A DNA stretch of 64,000 nt from Desulfobacteraceae bacterium Eth-SRB2 (GCA_004193595.1 RPGQ01000004.1:227461-291460), one strand, 5' to 3'. Counted from the stretch's first letter, positions 18,149-27,710 are shown. Numbers and translations are program-made. Notes: a model not told the origin generated them from the sequence alone.

Positions 18149-19330
18149 ATGGATCAAATTTTTCGTACATACGAAGATAAATTCCTAAAAAACGGCCTGG
18201 CAGATCTGGGGGCGCCGCTGCTCGGCCTGCTTGATGCACGGCTTTCATGGAACAGAAATGACATAGCGTGTGCTGAACTTGAAAGACTGTTTGAACACCT
18301 TAACATTAACTCCCTTGTTTTTTCCCAGCCTGCCGAGCCGTATCGGAGCATTGTAGATTATCTGGCGGAAACGTCGGGCGGGATTATCTTTCCCAGTGAC
18401 TGTGAAACCAGAACATTCCTCCATGACCTTCCGGTCTCATTCGATTTTTCATTGGAGTCCATTATTTTAGCCCTGAAAGAGCGAAAAAGCGTTATCATTC
18501 CCGGGCAAGGTATTATCACTTACGGCACTGTCAGTCTTGAACAGGCTTATGTTACATTTTCTTCGGTCTGCTTTGCCTGTTTTGTAAAATTCTTTTCAGA
18601 TTACCTGTATGACATAAAACATGGAAAGATAAATAACAGAAGGCAAAATCTATTTGATTTGCTTGTAAAGAGACTCGAACCGGCTCCTTGTTTTAAGGGT
18701 TCACTCATGGAAGGACCTTTTGACTCGGAAATAAGTGTTTATCAGGCCATACAGGAAGCGGGAATGCTTACGGTTGAACACCGTTTGGTGGATTCCTATT
18801 TTGGAAACATTTCGTTTTGTTACAACGATACGCTTTATATCAGTCAGACCGGAAGCAGTTTGGACAACCTGCAAGGATTTATAGATCCTTGCCCATTGGA
18901 CGGATCATCCTGTACGGCGATCACCGCTTCCAGCGAACTTCCGGCACACCTGAAAATTGTTAAAAATACCGGGAACAAAGCAATTCTGCACGGTCACCCG
19001 AGATTCTCCGTCATACTTTCAATGGACTGTGACATTGAGAAATGCGAATGTAAAGGTCAGTGCCACATGAAATGCCCATATGAACGGTTTGTTGGTGACA
19101 TTCCCATTGTTTCCGGCGAGGTGGGTTCAGGCCCGTACGGACTGTGCAACACGGTTCCTGAAGCCATTAAGGGCAGGCCGGGTGTTATCGTTTACGGTCA
19201 CGGTCTTTTTACAACCGGTCAGAGGGATTTCAACCAGCCTTTTGAGAATCTTATTAAAATCGAAAACCATTGCCGCGAGGAATATTTTAACAGAGTCCGT
19301 TCATTTGGCCGCGCAGGACACCAACCCTAA
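18149..19330 (+). CDS. Class II aldolase/adducin-family protein (two-domain)
   Basis: 393 residues. The C-terminal half (about 190-390) is a class II aldolase domain: GNISFCYNDTLYISQTGSS, HGHPRFS and VYGHGLFT supply the expected His ligands of the divalent metal (HGH and YGHG). The N-terminal half has similar length but lacks those His motifs and may be a degenerate second domain. A cysteine-rich insertion (CDIEKCECKGQCHMKC) is unusual for the family and could bind a metal. An AAGGA ribosome site precedes the ATG. It follows the aldehyde oxidoreductase, suggesting aldehyde production and oxidation as a pair, which is inference. Confidence 0.8.
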   Translation: MDQIFRTYEDKFLKNGLADLGAPLLGLLDARLSWNRNDIACAELERLFEHLNINSLVFSQPAEPYRSIVDYLAETSGGIIFPSDCETRTFLHDLPVSFDFSLESIILALKERKSVIIPGQGIITYGTVSLEQAYVTFSSVCFACFVKFFSDYLYDIKHGKINNRRQNLFDLLVKRLEPAPCFKGSLMEGPFDSEISVYQAIQEAGMLTVEHRLVDSYFGNISFCYNDTLYISQTGSSLDNLQGFIDPCPLDGSSCTAITASSELPAHLKIVKNTGNKAILHGHPRFSVILSMDCDIEKCECKGQCHMKCPYERFVGDIPIVSGEVGSGPYGLCNTVPEAIKGRPGVIVYGHGLFTTGQRDFNQPFENLIKIENHCREEYFNRVRSFGRAGHQP

Positions 19331-19432
19331 TATTTCATGAAATATCCGGGTTAGGACGACATGTCATGTTTGATCATTTTGACATCATTGCACCGTTTAA
19401 AATAGACAATGGCGTTGTTAAATATCAAGCGG

Positions 19433-20287
19433 TTAAACGCGGCCGCCGCTCCATCTCAGTTTGGCCTTGAGCACATCAAAATAATGCTGGCCCGGCAATG
19501 TGATCATTCTTACGGGATAGAGACCTTTCCGTATAATAATGGTGTGCTCTTCATTGATTTCGATACCGGCCTGGCCGTCAAATGTCAGCATGATATCCGA
19601 TGACTTTTTTCCAAGGCGGATCTTTATGCTTGCTGAATCAGGAACAATCAGGGGGCGGTTGGTCAGGGTAAACGGGCATATGGGCGTCATTAAGATACCC
19701 GCCACTGCCGGATGGATAATCGGACCGCCGGCAGCAAGTGAATAGGCGGTTGAACCGGTGGGCGTTGCAACGATAAGTCCGTCTGCACTGTATGTGGTCA
19801 AATAGTGATCGTTTATATAAGTTTCAATGTGAGCCAGTCTTGCAAGCGCACCCTTGTTGATGACAATATCGTTCAACACTGTTTCACAGGCCAGTTCTTT
19901 TCCTTCCCGGATGACTTTAACCAGAAGACGCATCCTGGGTTCTGTGTTAAACTCGTTATTTAAAACAGCCTCGGCAGCAGAAAAAAGATTCTCTTCCACG
20001 GTTTCCGCCAGAAAACCGACTTCACCGAATTTGACTCCCATAATCGGTATGTTCTGGTCTCCGATCCAGCGAACCGCACTCAAAAAAGTGCCGTCTCCTC
20101 CAAGCACGAAAATGTAAAGCAGATCCGACGGAGCGCAAGATTTTTCTCTGTCTGCAATTCTGCGTTTTGGAGGCAGGTTTTCTTTTCTGATAACACCTAT
20201 ATGTTTTGAATGCAGCCAATTTTCAAGTTCATCGGCTTTTTTGGTTGCCTCCGCATCTGCTTTTACAACAATTCCTATCTTTTTCAC
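19433..20287 (-). CDS. nadK: NAD kinase
   Basis: 284 residues with the family GGDG motif at 63-66 and the conserved [17 protein letters not shown] segment that shapes the NAD and ATP sites. It phosphorylates NAD+ to NADP+. The start is GTG, with AAGGAG about 12 nt upstream. Downstream it ends near the short sequence TTTCATGAAATAT-CGGGTTAGG, which also lies at the end of pncB. Confidence 0.95.
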   Translation of the reverse strand: MKKIGIVVKADAEATKKADELENWLHSKHIGVIRKENLPPKRRIADREKSCAPSDLLYIFVLGGDGTFLSAVRWIGDQNIPIMGVKFGEVGFLAETVEENLFSAAEAVLNNEFNTEPRMRLLVKVIREGKELACETVLNDIVINKGALARLAHIETYINDHYLTTYSADGLIVATPTGSTAYSLAAGGPIIHPAVAGILMTPICPFTLTNRPLIVPDSASIKIRLGKKSSDIMLTFDGQAGIEINEEHTIIIRKGLYPVRMITLPGQHYFDVLKAKLRWSGGRV

Positions 20288-20313
20288 GGCTAAGTATTAC
20301 TCCTTTATTATTA

Positions 20314-21819
20314 TTATTCTAGAATTTCTCCCCTGCATTTTGCTTTGTGGTTTTGGGTCTTCCAGGGTCTTGCGGCCAGGATAAAGGCGATGACCAGATT
20401 TATCAGCAGCCAGAGGATGCCGATTAAAACAACAGCCGTCCAGGAATAGTTTCCATAGGGTTTGCTCAGCTCATTATAAAAATCCAGGGTCAAAAGCCCT
20501 AAAAGTACAGCCGGAGTAAAAACTTTAATAAAAAATTCCCATCCGGCGCCGACTTTGATAGAAGATATTTTGTTAATATGCTGCCGTATTATTTTTATAT
20601 TAAACAGCCATCCCACAAGCAGACACTCTCCAATAGCCACGATTAACAGCCCGTAATGGGTAATAAAATGATCGGCAATATCCAGCCAAAACAAACCGGC
20701 ATTTGTTGTAAAGATAATGGACCCTATAAAGCCGAGTATACAAAGAATAGTAACAAAAGTTTTTCTTCTGATGCCGAACTTGTCAACCACTGCGGAGGTA
20801 AAAGACTCTACAATTGAGATAGAAGAAGATACCCCGGCAACCACCAGGCAGAGAAAGAAGACGGCGCCGAATATATTTCCGCCGGGCATTATAGAAAGCG
20901 CTTTTGGATAGGCAACAAAAGCAAGTCCGATGCTCTCTGAAACAACTTTTGATATTTCTTGGCCCTGTGAGGCAGCCATAAAGCCGAGCACTGCAAAAAC
21001 GGCAAAGCCGGCAAAGATGGAATAACCACTGTTGATTAAAGCTGTAAAATAGGCTCCCCGTGTCAAATTGGCCTTTTCAGGCAGATAACTCGCATAGGCG
21101 ATCATAATTCCGAAGCCCAGAGAAAGGGTGAAAAAGATCTGACTGAAAGCATCTATCCATATCTTGGGTTTGGCAAGCATGGTAAAGTCCGGTGTTAGAT
21201 AGGCTTTTATACCGGCGCCTGCACCCTTTAGGGTAAGAGACCAGAAAACCAGGATGACTGTGAGAACAAGAAGTAACGGCATAAATATTTTATTTGCAAG
21301 TTCTAACCCCTTCTTTACCCCTCTGTACACAATAGCCCAGTTAATGAACCATATAAACGCCACGCCGGTAAAAACAGGCGTAACAATACCTTTCAGCTCA
21401 AAGGGGGATTTGCTGACTGCTAAAAATTGGTTGAAGAAATAACTGTTGGGATCATTTCCCCAGGCCAGGGAGAAGGATTTAATGAAATAATTTAAACACC
21501 AGGAAATAATACTGATATAATACAGAACAATGCCGAACATCACAAAAGTAACAGACCACCAGCCGAGCCACTCCCATTTTTTATTTATCTTTGTGAAAGC
21601 AAGAGGAGCAGACCCGATCCTCTCATGTCCGATTGCAAATTCAAGAATTAATAACGGGATGCCTACGGTAAAGAGGGCGATTAGGTAAGGGATTAAAAAT
21701 GCGCCTCCTCCATGCTTATAGGTCATGTAACTAAAACGCCATATATTGCCGAGCCCGACGGCGGAACCCACCGCTGCCAGAACAAACCCTATTTGACTGT
21801 TCCATTGTTCTCTTGCCAT
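20314..21819 (-). CDS. Sodium-dependent transporter of the NSS (SNF) family
   Basis: 501 residues, about 12 hydrophobic segments. TM1 carries the family signature (GFVLAAVGSAVGLGNIWRF), which makes the sodium and substrate site. These symporters take up amino acids or related amines with Na+. It lies 27 bp upstream of nadK on the same strand; a joint transcript is possible but functional linkage is not evident. The substrate is unknown. Confidence 0.92.
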   Translation of the reverse strand: MAREQWNSQIGFVLAAVGSAVGLGNIWRFSYMTYKHGGGAFLIPYLIALFTVGIPLLILEFAIGHERIGSAPLAFTKINKKWEWLGWWSVTFVMFGIVLYYISIISWCLNYFIKSFSLAWGNDPNSYFFNQFLAVSKSPFELKGIVTPVFTGVAFIWFINWAIVYRGVKKGLELANKIFMPLLLVLTVILVFWSLTLKGAGAGIKAYLTPDFTMLAKPKIWIDAFSQIFFTLSLGFGIMIAYASYLPEKANLTRGAYFTALINSGYSIFAGFAVFAVLGFMAASQGQEISKVVSESIGLAFVAYPKALSIMPGGNIFGAVFFLCLVVAGVSSSISIVESFTSAVVDKFGIRRKTFVTILCILGFIGSIIFTTNAGLFWLDIADHFITHYGLLIVAIGECLLVGWLFNIKIIRQHINKISSIKVGAGWEFFIKVFTPAVLLGLLTLDFYNELSKPYGNYSWTAVVLIGILWLLINLVIAFILAARPWKTQNHKAKCRGEILE

Positions 21820-22120
21820 GATATAGTATCTTGAAAAATTTTAGTTGGATATAGCATAATCTTATTATTTTAGAAATAAGTATTTTTAGCCGGGGTCTTC
21901 CCATCTTTGAAAAAATCTATTCTCATTAGAATTGGGGAATATAAACTGCCGTTAGCCCATAGGGTGAAATCCTCCCGAGGCGTATAAAATTTATGAGAAA
22001 TGGAACAAGAAAATTTTTTGTACAAACGGTTACCTTAAAACTAGAAGCAAGATGGTAAATAACAAACGGTTTTCATCACGAATAAAAAGGCCTCTCGAAA
22101 ATTTTCATGAAATATTCGGG
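21820..22120. other. 301-bp gene-free stretch upstream of the NSS transporter
   Basis: AT-rich leader of the minus-strand transporter gene. It contains the sequence AAAAAGGCCTCTCG and, near 22106-22127, TTTCATGAAATAT-CGGGTTAGG, also present at the end of nadK. No gene or known riboswitch is recognised. Confidence 0.4.
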
Positions 22121-23452
22121 TTAGGTTCTTTCCTGAAGTTGTTGGAGAGATTTGCTGAGATTAACCGGGTAAGCGTTATGTTCTAAAATCGATTTGTAGC
22201 GATCATCCAGAAAGGCAAAATTCTTTTTAAATCGATCCCGTATGGTCTGCAACGGAGGATGCGGACGTAGTATCTCTCCGTTTTCCATAACCTTATTCAG
22301 CAGAGGCTTTGCTTGATCCATGATGTCGTCTCTCAAACCCATGATATCTTCCAGATAGCGACCGTTTGGATCTGATTTTCTAAAGACCTGCTTTTCACCG
22401 GCCAGTGTAATCTTGCCGGGACTCAATTTCCTGACATCACGGTCCTTGAAATGAACCATTTTGTATACCACATCAAGATAGGGCGCGTCTGCAGAGACCC
22501 CGACTTTGGTGCCGACTCCGAATGCATCGATTTTGGCGCCTTGGTCAATGACCTTTGCAATCTTGAACTCATCAAAACCGCTGCTGGCAAAGATCTTAAC
22601 ATCAAAAAGACCGGCATCATCGAAGATTTTTCGCACCTTTTGGCTTAAATCAGCCATGTCTCCGCTGTCAAGGCGCACACCGATGAGGGAATGCCCATTT
22701 TCTTTCATCTGTTTTGCAACCGTAACGGCATTTTCTGCGCCGTGAATGGTATTGTAGGTATCGATTAAAAAGATGGAGGTATCGGGAAAGGTCTTTGAAT
22801 AAGCGGAAAATGCCACACGTTCACCGCTGAATGCCTCAACATAGGAATGGGCCATTGTTCCGGATATGGGAATTCCGAACCTTTGTCCGGCAAGGACATT
22901 GCTTGTGGCCGCAAATCCGGCAATATATGTGCTTCGGGCAACGTTGTGCCCGGCATCCTGACCCTGAGTCCGTCGCAGGGAAAAGTCGATCAGCGGACGG
23001 TTGCCGGCAACATGAACACATCTGGCCGCTTTTGAGGCGATCATGCTCTGAAAACCCATGGTGTTGAGCAAAAAAGTTTCAATCATCTGGGCTTCAATAA
23101 TCGGCGCCGTCACTTCCAGAACAGGTTCATTGGCAAAAAAGATCGTGCCTTCGGGCATGGCAAAAATTTCCCCTGAAAAACGGAGTCCGGCAAGATATGA
23201 GAGAAAATCGTTTGAAAAAATGCCCGTGGTTTGCAAATATTTTATGTCTTGCTCGGAAAAGCGATATGCCGCCAGCTCATTCAGAACATCCTCAAGACCG
23301 GCCGCAACAAAAAAGTTCCTTTTTAAATGATTATCTCTGGTAAAAAGTGAAAAGGTGGCCGTGGAAAATACCTGATGCGCAAAATAACTGGCCGCCATGG
23401 TCAACTCGTAAAGATCGGTAAAAAGGGGACCTGCCCGGTGTGCTTTTGTCAT
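22121..23452 (-). CDS. pncB: Nicotinate phosphoribosyltransferase
   Basis: 443 residues with typical segments LFTDLYELTMAASYF at the N-terminus, DFSLRRTQG and VRLDSGDMADLS. It makes nicotinate mononucleotide from nicotinate and PRPP. The ATG overlaps the stop of the nicotinamidase gene (ATGA), so the two are coupled as a nicotinamide-to-NaMN salvage unit. nadK and nadC also lie in this window, though not in the same operon. Confidence 0.95.
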   Translation of the reverse strand: MTKAHRAGPLFTDLYELTMAASYFAHQVFSTATFSLFTRDNHLKRNFFVAAGLEDVLNELAAYRFSEQDIKYLQTTGIFSNDFLSYLAGLRFSGEIFAMPEGTIFFANEPVLEVTAPIIEAQMIETFLLNTMGFQSMIASKAARCVHVAGNRPLIDFSLRRTQGQDAGHNVARSTYIAGFAATSNVLAGQRFGIPISGTMAHSYVEAFSGERVAFSAYSKTFPDTSIFLIDTYNTIHGAENAVTVAKQMKENGHSLIGVRLDSGDMADLSQKVRKIFDDAGLFDVKIFASSGFDEFKIAKVIDQGAKIDAFGVGTKVGVSADAPYLDVVYKMVHFKDRDVRKLSPGKITLAGEKQVFRKSDPNGRYLEDIMGLRDDIMDQAKPLLNKVMENGEILRPHPPLQTIRDRFKKNFAFLDDRYKSILEHNAYPVNLSKSLQQLQERT

Positions 23453-23970
23453 GAGACGCTGGCTCCGTATAATTGTTTCATCCGTTTTAATGCAAACTCA
23501 TGGAATTTTGGATCAAAATCGGCAACTCCCTTGACCGGGACAGTGATGTTATAGTCACGATTTGCCAATCCGCCCACCGTGTCCATAACACAGATCGACG
23601 TGCAGACTCCCACCACCTCGACCTCTTCAACGCCCTCAGATTCAAGGATACTTTCGAGATCGGTTCCATAAAAACCGCTGTATCGTTTTTTGGGTATTAC
23701 CTTTTCCCCGGGCTTTGGCGTAAGTTTGGGAATAATTTCATTACCCCGAGTGCCGGTGACACAATGACTCGGGAATCTTTCAAACTCCTTGTCGTTTTTG
23801 TCATGCGAATCCTGCAGGTAGATTACAAGATTTTTATTATTTCTAAAAGCTTCCAGCCTTTGTCTGATAAAAGGTATAATCAGTCGCGCAGTGTCGCCGC
23901 AATAGAGCGCTCCGTTTTTATCGATAAAATCGTTTAACATATCAACGATAATCAGTGCTTTTTTTGACAT
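23449..23970 (-). CDS. pncA: Nicotinamidase / isochorismatase-family hydrolase
   Basis: 173 residues. The catalytic triad of the family is visible: Asp9 (IVDMLNDF), a Lys in the PKKRYSGFYGTDLE region and Cys in VVGVCTSICV. DSHDKND and FPSHCV supply likely metal ligands. It hydrolyses nicotinamide to nicotinate. Overlap with pncB supports the nicotinamidase assignment over other isochorismatase-fold hydrolases. Confidence 0.9.
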   Translation of the reverse strand: MSKKALIIVDMLNDFIDKNGALYCGDTARLIIPFIRQRLEAFRNNKNLVIYLQDSHDKNDKEFERFPSHCVTGTRGNEIIPKLTPKPGEKVIPKKRYSGFYGTDLESILESEGVEEVEVVGVCTSICVMDTVGGLANRDYNITVPVKGVADFDPKFHEFALKRMKQLYGASVS

Positions 23971-24285
23971 ATGGGTCTCCTTTATAAGTACGTACGATTT
24001 TCATCGTAAAATATGAATTATAATGAGAAATTTCAAGGACATTTTGGACGGATTGCATATGGATGACGATTTATGTGATTTCAGGGTGTTTTCTTTAAGG
24101 AAAATATCTATTTTCAATGAGTGCTCAAAAAGATTATCGTTTGGGCAACAGCCCGTTGATAATTGAATCAAAAGGGGGCGTTTTGCAAAGGTCTCTCAAG
24201 GAATCAATGTCGTTGTAGGGTCGGGGAGTTTCTTTAATTCAACCGCTTTGTTTGAGGCTCTAAAAAAAATCTCGATCCCTCAATG
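23971..24285. other. 315-bp gene-free stretch between pncA and the LysR gene
   Basis: Holds a small palindrome TACGATTTTCATCGTA near 23995 just upstream of pncA. A stretch near 24160-24205 (CAAAAGGGGGCGTTTTGCAAAGGTCTC) resembles the right flank of repeat D at 39350. No gene is seen. Confidence 0.4.
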
Positions 24286-25188
24286 TCATTTAGCATTATT
24301 TGCGGGTGGATCTCCAAATAGAATTTTTATAAAGGCTTTCTTGTATGATGTCAAAGTCTTGTCTTTTCTCATAACGACCGCAATATAATCCGGTTTAAAC
24401 AAATGATCCATTGACAAAAACGCCAGCTTTCTCTTTTTTAATTCCGGCAAGTCCGCCACGATGGTCGCAAAAGATATCCCGAGTCCCATCTCCACATACA
24501 GAGAGCTTAACTCGACATTAGAAGATTCCATGATGACGTGGTAATCAATACCCAGTTTTTGAAACTTTTCTTCCAGGTTACTACGGTATTTTAGGTTTAC
24601 GGGGGGTAAAATCAGGGGATATTTTCCAATTTGTTCCAATGTGACTCTTTTAGCTTTGACCAAGGCATGGCCTAGGGGTGTCATCAAAACGGTTCTTACC
24701 TTCTTCCAGCGGAGGGATGTGAAATCTTTCGGGACATTGGATTCCAGTACCAGACCCAAATCGATATCCCCATTTTTTATCAAATCGAGAATATTGTGCT
24801 GTGACCGATCCAGGATGGTCAGCTCAACATTTGAAAATTGTGTGATATAATTTTTCAGCGCAAAGGGAACCAAGTGGTAGAGCGTTGTGAAAGGCGCGGC
24901 CATTCTCAAAAGACCCTTTTGCAATCCTTTTAACTCGTTAAGTTCTTCAGTAAGGGATTGGTATCGTTTCAAACTTGTCTCTGAAAATTTAAAAAACCTT
25001 TGACCGGCTGAAGTTAAACGCAATTTACGCTTGCCGATCCTTTCCAGGAGCCGGCATTCCAATTCTTTTTCAAGGTTCTTAATCTGTTGACTCAGGGCTG
25101 ACTGGGTTCGAAACGTAGCACCGGCAGCTTTGGTAAAACTGCCAAGCTTGGCCACGTAGTAAAAGCCTATGATTTGTTGCCACTCCAT
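24286..25188 (-). CDS. LysR-family transcriptional regulator
   Basis: 300 residues. The N-terminal winged helix-turn-helix (FYYVAKLGSFTKAAGATFRTQSALSQQI) is classical, followed by a periplasmic-binding-like effector domain. It is divergent from the Fe-S protein and DUF169 genes, across an AT-rich spacer with an ATTAATATTATTAAT near-palindrome that could be its operator. LysR regulators usually control the divergent neighbour, so it may regulate that pair. The inducer is unknown. Confidence 0.9.
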   Translation of the reverse strand: MEWQQIIGFYYVAKLGSFTKAAGATFRTQSALSQQIKNLEKELECRLLERIGKRKLRLTSAGQRFFKFSETSLKRYQSLTEELNELKGLQKGLLRMAAPFTTLYHLVPFALKNYITQFSNVELTILDRSQHNILDLIKNGDIDLGLVLESNVPKDFTSLRWKKVRTVLMTPLGHALVKAKRVTLEQIGKYPLILPPVNLKYRSNLEEKFQKLGIDYHVIMESSNVELSSLYVEMGLGISFATIVADLPELKKRKLAFLSMDHLFKPDYIAVVMRKDKTLTSYKKAFIKILFGDPPANNAK

Positions 25189-25299
25189 TTAATATAAGCA
25201 GCTCTAATTAAATATATTAATATTATTAATTTGACTTATTTTCAATTAACAGAAATACTTTTCAAGAACAACAAGAAATATTTCGTATGGAGATTTTAT

Positions 25300-25809
25300 A
25301 TGATGCTAAAACACTATCGAAAGGAATTCCGCCGACCACCCAACCCAAGTGCGAAACACCTCAGATGTGTTGCTTATCTTGATGAGAATATAAGCGATGT
25401 GCTTCCCTATCTAAATACGGTGCTTAGAGGACATCAGTATATTACGGATCCCCCATCCCTAACGCTAAAATTCAACGGAAAACTCATCACTATTTATTCT
25501 AAAGAAATTGCAATAAATATCGTAAAAGATACGGTTGAGGCAGATAAGATACTGGAATGGTTTAAGAAAGAAATTAATGACACCTGGAAAAGACGCAACC
25601 AGATAACACCCAGTTTCTCGGTCGCACAGAAACCCGGTATCATAAATATTCTCAAACTATTGCCCAAAACCAACTGTAAAGAATGCGGTAAGCCCACGTG
25701 TATGGTGTTCGCCTTATTGGTAACTGAGGGGAAAAAAGGCCCTGAGGATTGCCCGCAATTGGATGTGAGAAACAAGATAAAACTTCAAGAATATTTGGAA
25801 CAGTTTTAA
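25300..25809 (+). CDS. Iron-sulfur protein with CFeSP-like 4Fe-4S domain
   Basis: About 169 residues from the ATG at 25300, which has GGAG 9 nt upstream. Upstream in-frame codons lack a ribosome site. The C-terminus has CxxCxxxxC...C as NCKECGKPTC and EDCPQL, the 4Fe-4S arrangement found at the N-terminus of the corrinoid/iron-sulfur protein large subunit and in related redox proteins. The N-terminal 110 residues are an unrecognised domain. DUF169 follows, separated by a repeat A element. A redox or metal-related role is likely. Confidence 0.7.
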   Translation: MMLKHYRKEFRRPPNPSAKHLRCVAYLDENISDVLPYLNTVLRGHQYITDPPSLTLKFNGKLITIYSKEIAINIVKDTVEADKILEWFKKEINDTWKRRNQITPSFSVAQKPGIINILKLLPKTNCKECGKPTCMVFALLVTEGKKGPEDCPQLDVRNKIKLQEYLEQF

Positions 25810-25829
25810 ATCTTTTCAAAATTAAAAAA

Positions 25830-25980
25830 GACGGTTTTGTAAAATGTTTAAATTCCCCCGAATAAATCTCTCGGGATAAAAAGGCGTCGCAAATTTTGTA
25901 ATCATGAGGCGTACTTGTCGTACGTTGAATGATTACGAAATGCAGCACAACGAAGAAGTTGGGCTTTTTACGAAACCGTC
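25830..25980. repeat. Dispersed repeat A, copy 1
   Basis: Terminal inverted repeats GACGGTTTTGTAAAATG and TTTTTACGAAACCGTC bound a core with AATCATGAGGCGTACTTG and CGTACGTTGAATGATT. It ends directly against the ribosome site of the DUF169 gene, so it forms that gene's leader. Confidence 0.85.
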
Positions 25981-25997
25981 AAAGAAAGGAGGGAAAC

Positions 25998-26774
25998 ATG
26001 AATATTAAAACATATGCCGACAAGATTTCTCAGATGATACGCCCCCAGTCTTTTCCCCTTGGCGTTAAAATTATTAAAGAGGAAAATGAACTCCCCGAAG
26101 GATTTATGAGACCATCGAAATACGGAATCCAAATTTCCCTATGTCAATGGACGACTCTTGCCAGACGGTGGGGAAGATTCGCAGGCGTATTGGCAGAAGA
26201 CATAAACTGCTCCCCATGTCTTGCGGCCTTAGGATTGAAAAAACTTGAAGATCGGAATGATTTGGCAACATACTTTTTAGATATGGGCTACTTCGATACT
26301 ATTGAACTCGCTCAAAGGGTAACTGAGCAGCTGGATCCGATTCCGGCAGGAAAAATAAAAGGAATTGCCATGTTTCCCCTGGATAAAACGCCTGTTGATC
26401 CGGATCTGGTTGTGATCTATGGAACACCCGCCCAAATGGCCCGTTTGTCAGCGGGTTTTCTTTATCATTCAGGGGAGTTGATCGAATCATCGACCACGGG
26501 CTTTGGCCTTTCCTGCCTTTCCGCGATAAAACCCTATGTGTCAGGAAAGCCTGCCCTGGTTCATCCCGGGCGAGGCGAACGCATCCTTGCAGGAACTGAC
26601 GAGTGCGAGATGTTTTTTTCGTTTCCGGCAAAAGATCTTGAGTTGCTTGTGGATGGCCTGGAAAAAACACATAAAAAAGGAACTCGGTATCCCATACAGA
26701 GCTACATGCTCTACCAGCCTCCGGTAATTCCGCCGGTGAAAACTCTTGATGAGAAACTCCGGGTTAGCAACTAA
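25998..26774 (+). CDS. DUF169 family protein
   Basis: 258 residues from the ATG at 25998, preceded by AAAGGAGGG. The longer upstream frame is encoded by repeat A and is not real. Conserved Cys-containing segments (ISLCQWTTLARRWG, DINCSPCLAALG) and a C-terminal FSFPAKDLELLVDGL fit DUF169 proteins, which are common in anaerobes and of unknown role, possibly binding a metal or tetrapyrrole. It lies downstream of an Fe-S protein gene and a divergent LysR regulator. Confidence 0.85.
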   Translation: MNIKTYADKISQMIRPQSFPLGVKIIKEENELPEGFMRPSKYGIQISLCQWTTLARRWGRFAGVLAEDINCSPCLAALGLKKLEDRNDLATYFLDMGYFDTIELAQRVTEQLDPIPAGKIKGIAMFPLDKTPVDPDLVVIYGTPAQMARLSAGFLYHSGELIESSTTGFGLSCLSAIKPYVSGKPALVHPGRGERILAGTDECEMFFSFPAKDLELLVDGLEKTHKKGTRYPIQSYMLYQPPVIPPVKTLDEKLRVSN

Positions 26775-26880
26775 GGGCTTGTTTAAGAATAATATCACAT
26801 TTTGGATGCAGATGCATCCTGGGGTGGTGAAAATCGCCGTGTATACAGATGGAATTTTAATCCCATTCTTGTTCCATATC

Positions 26881-27013
26881 TTAAGGTTTCAGGTGTCAGG
26901 TGCCAGGAATGATGAACAGGGGCGCTGGCCCCTGAAACCTGACATCAGACATACGGGAAGGAATAAATATGGGATATTTTTTAAAGCCATATTATGGGCA
27001 ATTTTAATCACCC
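26881..27013. repeat. Dispersed repeat H, copy 2
   Basis: Matches 6541-6681: the hairpin arms (AGGTTTCAGGTGTCAGG, CCTGAAACCTGAC), then GGAAGGAATAAATATG and a 12-codon frame (MGYFLKPYYGQF, stop). The two copies differ by a synonymous AAA/AAG and one Val/Gly change inside the frame. Confidence 0.75.
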
Positions 27014-27049
27014 CAGATGTATCCTATCTGGCGGTATTGCGAAAACATA

Positions 27050-27118
27050 AGCTTTCAACCAGTTCTGGTGTATTAAATAGTAATATTGACCCGGATCCAT
27101 AATTTATTGATAAGTTAC
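27050..27118. repeat. Dispersed repeat E, copy 1
   Basis: Shares AGTTCTGGTGTATTAAAT, ATATTGACCCGGATCC and ATAATTTATTGATAAGTTAC with copies near 53132-53185 and 55171-55240. Confidence 0.7.
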
Positions 27119-27424
27119 GGCGAAAACTCGAAATATGTTTGATATTTCTTAGTTAGTTTCCATTCATTCCTGAAAATATGGAAATCTTTTCATATTTTTT
27201 TTGTAATTTATTCCACAATTTCAAATAGGATTCAATCAATTATAATCGCGGTCCCGCCCTGAGACATCCATAACCATTTAAAATTCCTATAAAATTAAAA
27301 TATATTGCCGCAACTTTTTGAATTTGCATGGTATTTGCATATTTAAAGAAGAACACAGACGTAGTATTTATGAGGGGTTTTACAAAAACTATTTTTACCT
27401 AAAAAATTAAGGCGGTGAGCAATC

Positions 27425-27553
27425 ATGTTAAAAATATTCCTGATGATTGTAGCAATAGCGACCATTCTCTGTCTGTGTGTTGTTATCCTTTTCTTATTTG
27501 CCGCATTTTCCGAGAACGAATTACCGGATATCGAGGATGTTGAGGTTGGCTAA
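27425..27553 (+). CDS. Small single-pass membrane protein (42 residues)
   Basis: The ATG at 27425 follows an AAGGCGGTG ribosome site. The product is one long hydrophobic helix (residues 4-30, LKIFLMIVAIATILCLC and onward) with an acidic tail ENELPDIEDVEVG. It stands alone in a 900-bp space between DUF169 and the purH terminator. I recognise no family. The ribosome site, composition and orderly membrane-tail layout support a real small gene. Confidence 0.5.
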   Translation: MLKIFLMIVAIATILCLCVVILFLFAAFSENELPDIEDVEVG

Positions 27554-27636
27554 ATAATTACCTTGTAAGTATAAAAAAGCAATGAAAGAAATGGCCCTGT
27601 TTTTTTATTTGCCCGGTATAACGAGCAAAAAAAATT

Positions 27637-27666
27637 CCCGCCAACAGGCCCAACAGGCTTGGCGGG
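27637..27666 (-). terminator. Rho-independent terminator of the minus-strand purH group
   Basis: CCCGCCAA (27637-27644) pairs with TTGGCGGG (27659-27666). On the minus strand the stem is followed by a T-run (A8 at 27627-27634). It lies 45 bp after the AICAR formyltransferase stop. Confidence 0.7.
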
Positions 27667-27710
27667 GCTTTTAATATCATAAAGACGTTTGTTGCTGCGT
27701 TAACAATCGC

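Noticed and set aside
26746..27102. A 118-residue open frame after DUF169
   Set aside because: It overlaps the end of DUF169 and is made largely of repeats H and E.
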